DNA of 64,000 bases, from assembly GCA_036417435.1 (NCBI GenBank), contig CM070901.1, positions 63,918,501 through 63,982,500 of the forward strand. The letters run 5' to 3'. The stretch comes from Inia geoffrensis. Lineage: Eukaryota; Chordata; Mammalia; Artiodactyla; Iniidae. Shown piece by piece: positions 61,831 to 64,000 of this stretch (the first letter of the stretch is position 1; each line of letters begins with the position of its first letter). Under the pieces are notes generated by a model that worked only from the letters and a program-made list of their open reading frames with translations, did not search any database and was not told the origin of the DNA. Position numbers and translations under genes: made by a program.

Positions 61831-62764
61831 GGGGATGGTCTAGAAAAGAGCCTGTCAGCCAGCCAGGAGGTCAGCACTTTGGAAGTTTCCATCAGAGATT
61901 CTGTGATTTTAGACATATTCTTTTTGTAGAATTACAGTGCCTGGCTTAGTGCCTTTTCCTTGACCAGTGTTTGCTGCACTGACTGGACTTGCCTTCAAAG
62001 TCAGAGACAGTCTTCTGAAGGCTTCAGTGGTGGTAAATCTTCCTTCTAGGAGGGTGGATTTTGTAATTCAGAGCCAAATCTAATGAATAAGGTGAAGGCT
62101 GACTGGCTTTTGAAAACAATAGGATGAGTAAGTTGTAACACTCTAAAAATCAGTTTCATAATTTCATATTTTACATATGAAGTATATGAACTCAAATTAC
62201 AGGGTGTTAGCTACATAGTAGGCATGATATTGAGGGGAGGGGCTGCAAAGTTTAATAAGTATTTCTTCTTGGGGGATCCATCGTCTGGTGGGAAGGGAGA
62301 ATAAGATCAGTCATCATAATGAGGTGAGATCACACTTGTGGAATTTGTTTGGGTTCTGTGAGCCGTCCTAGGCAGTGGATATGGGTGAGGTGGGGCAGCG
62401 GTGTGGGATTTGGGGAGGTTTTAATGTAGAGGTGAAGCCTGAGCAGGATGTTGAAGGGAGAGTAAGAATTTACTTACAAGAATAAAGAGGGCATGGAGGT
62501 GTGTGTGTGTGTATCTCAGATAGAGAGAAATTTATGTGTGAAGGTTTGGAGACCATGGATGTCAGGAGAATGTTGTGAGGAGTAAGAAACATGAAGCTGA
62601 TGAAATACTTAGGGGTAATTTTTCCCCATTAGTTGTGGCCAGGAGAGGCATTCAATTTTTGATATCTAAGGTTAGTGTTTAAAGAATCCTTCTAGGATGT
62701 CCTGTCTTAAAAGTCAGCAAATAAAAGGCAGCTGAGAGAAAGAAGTGGGTTCTGCCCAAATTAT
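61831..62764. other. Unassigned; possible old LINE piece at 62220-62720
   Basis: 62270-62480 ('ggtgggaagggagaataagatc ... gaagcctgagcaggatgttgaagggagagtaag') and 62515-62710 resemble the same uncertain old LINE-like family as 46430-47030. A (GT)n patch lies at 62499-62511. No exon supported. Confidence 0.4.
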
Positions 62765-62920
62765 TCCTCCAAACAGTCTTATGAAGATGTTACAGATGAG
62801 GAACATGAAACTCAGTGGGTTTAAGTAATTTGCCTGAAATCTGGAAGGCTAGGAAGAAGTGGCACTGGGATTTGAATTGGAATCTGCCTCACTCCAGAAA
62901 AAGACCATGCTCTACTATGA
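62765..62920 (-). mobile_element. MIR SINE, antisense
   Basis: 'cagtcttatgaagatgttacagatgaggaacatgaaactcagtgggtttaagtaatttgcctgaaatc' and 'gaagtggcactgggatttgaattggaatctgcctcactcc' are the reversed MIR core and head. Confidence 0.82.
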
Positions 62921-63071
62921 ATATAATTTCATGCCTATCTGATGGCTCAGGACTTCATCTCACCTGAGGCCTAACATTCTGAACATGAGATTGTTCTGTA
63001 CAGTTTGGTAGCTGGAGATGTAGCAGGAAGTGCAGGGGGCTGAGTGTGTGGACTGACAGGCGATGCCCACA

Positions 63072-63225
63072 CCAGTGGTTCTCAGATTTCAGAATGTGTA
63101 ATGTTCCTCTGGGAGACCTGTGCTGGTTCTGACTACCAGACCCCATTTCTGAGGATCTGTCTTGTTGTGAAGCACCTTGGGTGATTCTGATGCAGATGGT
63201 ATGTGATGTACACTTTGATGAACAT
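63072..63225 (+). mobile_element. MER5-type (hAT-Charlie) DNA transposon
   Basis: 'caccagtggttctcagatttcagaatgtg' start, 'gaccccatttctgaggatctg', and 'gggtgattctgatgcagatggta' near the end are the MER5A/B layout; the 3' terminus is degraded. Confidence 0.8.
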
Positions 63226-63259
63226 TACCCTAAATGAATTTCTTATGTGAACTTGGTTG

Positions 63260-63499
63260 TCTCTCTTCTTCCCTCCCTCCCTTCTTTCTTTTCTTCCTTT
63301 CTCTCCCTCTCTCTCCTTCTCTTTTTCTTCTTCATTTCCTTCCTTCTTCCTATCCTTTCATCTTCGCTTTCCTTCTGCTCCCGTGCCCTTCCTTCCATCC
63401 ATCCTCCCTCCCTCCCTCCCTCCCTCCCTCCCTCCCTCCTTCCCTCCCTCTGTCCCTGCCTTCATCCCTCCCTCTTTCCTTTATTCCTTTCTTTCTTTT
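63260..63499. repeat. Long pyrimidine tract with (CCCT)n/(CCTT)n core
   Basis: About 240 bp almost free of purines on the plus strand, with a core of CCTCCCTCCC repeats at 63402-63437. Ser/Pro/Leu-rich open frames across it (63234-63532) are products of the repeat. Confidence 0.95.
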
Positions 63500-64000
63500 G
63501 AGGCTTCTGTTGAGTTGGCTCCTATGATTTGAGGAGATTACACATAAGTACTATTCCTTGACTCTCCAACAAGACTGTGCATTCCTTGCAGGCAGGGATT
63601 GTGTACTCTCTGTGCCTTTCACAGACACTTACATGGGTACCTTCCCCCAATTAAAACACACACTGTGTACCTATGACCTTCTGATTACAACTAGGCATTT
63701 TGAAAACTGTAATTTAGCCAAGGTGTATATGCTCAACTATTTGCCTTAACATTTCACGTTGCCTCTGTGTTCTTTCTCCTCCTAGTCTATGCCTCTCTAG
63801 CTCTTCTGCCCTTTACATAATCCTGGAGGGTCCTAGATGGGTAGAATGTAGACTGACGCTTGGTGATTCCTTTCCAGTTCCAGTTCTCAGCATTTCTCCC
63901 AGCCTCTGGTGAAATCTCACCCCCTGGGAATCTCCAGACCTGTGCTTCCCTAGTCATACTCACGTTTTCAGATGCTTTTCTCATCTTGTGATTCTAAAAA
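63500..64000. other. Unassigned; possible L2 remnant at 63560-63640
   Basis: 'gactgtgcattccttgcaggcagggattgtgtactctctgtgcctttcacagacac' has the wording of the L2 3' region. The rest shows nothing I can support up to the window edge. Confidence 0.4.

Noticed and set aside
63234..63532. Pro/Ser/Leu-rich repeat protein
   Set aside because: Translation of the CCCT/CCTT pyrimidine tract in three frames, with no start context.

Overview
This is a vertebrate nuclear window with no bacterial-style gene organisation. About twenty copies of tRNA-Glu-derived SINEs of the CHR family (head sequence like ggcttccctggtggcgcag) and several LINE-1 copies of cetartiodactyl type place it in a cetacean. Roughly half of the SINEs are the short ~205-bp form that resembles CHRS1, which suggests a toothed whale. 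The species is inference; the SINE family is read directly from the sequence. No complete host protein-coding gene is visible. The window reads as intergenic or intronic DNA built from layered transposon insertions, with one probable promoter near 40.0-40.4 kb.

Layout. 1-2.85 kb: 3' half of a sense LINE-1. 3.2-4.4 kb: old antisense LINE-1. 4.9-7.0 kb: an old L1M-type 3' UTR split by two CHR SINEs and an MLT1 LTR, followed by another MLT1 LTR. 7.6-8.2 kb: small LINE-1 and LTR pieces. 9.3-13.5 kb: MIR, two LINE-2 copies, MER20 and a SINE. 14.2-14.9 kb: a TATC-type tetranucleotide tract split by a SINE. 15.03-20.50 kb: a 5'-truncated LINE-1 with a perfect 15-bp target duplication, set in older antisense LINE-1 that continues to about 23.5 kb. 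23.8-33.97 kb: SINEs, LTRs, a short antisense U2 snRNA fragment and long stretches with no recognisable feature. 34.2-36.2 kb: another truncated LINE-1. 37.1-39.2 kb: MIR and SINEs.

39.7-40.4 kb is the one gene-like place. A CpG-dense block carries a GC box, CCAAT boxes on both strands, a perfect RFX X-box (40269-40282), a strong splice donor on the minus strand, and on the plus strand an ATG with a 19-codon open frame ending at a possible donor. Together these suggest a divergent promoter, perhaps of a ciliary or testis gene running rightward. I cannot name the gene, and later exons are not secure (one 31-nt candidate at 42.77 kb).

40.4-49.5 kb holds old L1M, a hAT-like fossil, LINE-2, MIR and several SINEs, two of them inserted in tandem at one target. 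49.61-56.44 kb is a full-length antisense LINE-1 with a 14-bp target duplication, complete but inactivated, and interrupted by a SINE. 56.5-64 kb holds LINE-1 3' ends, MIRs, MER5 and a long pyrimidine tract.

The mobile elements are read here from remembered family sequences, so family names are firmer than subfamily names. I found no CRISPR array, operon, phage or novel defence system.
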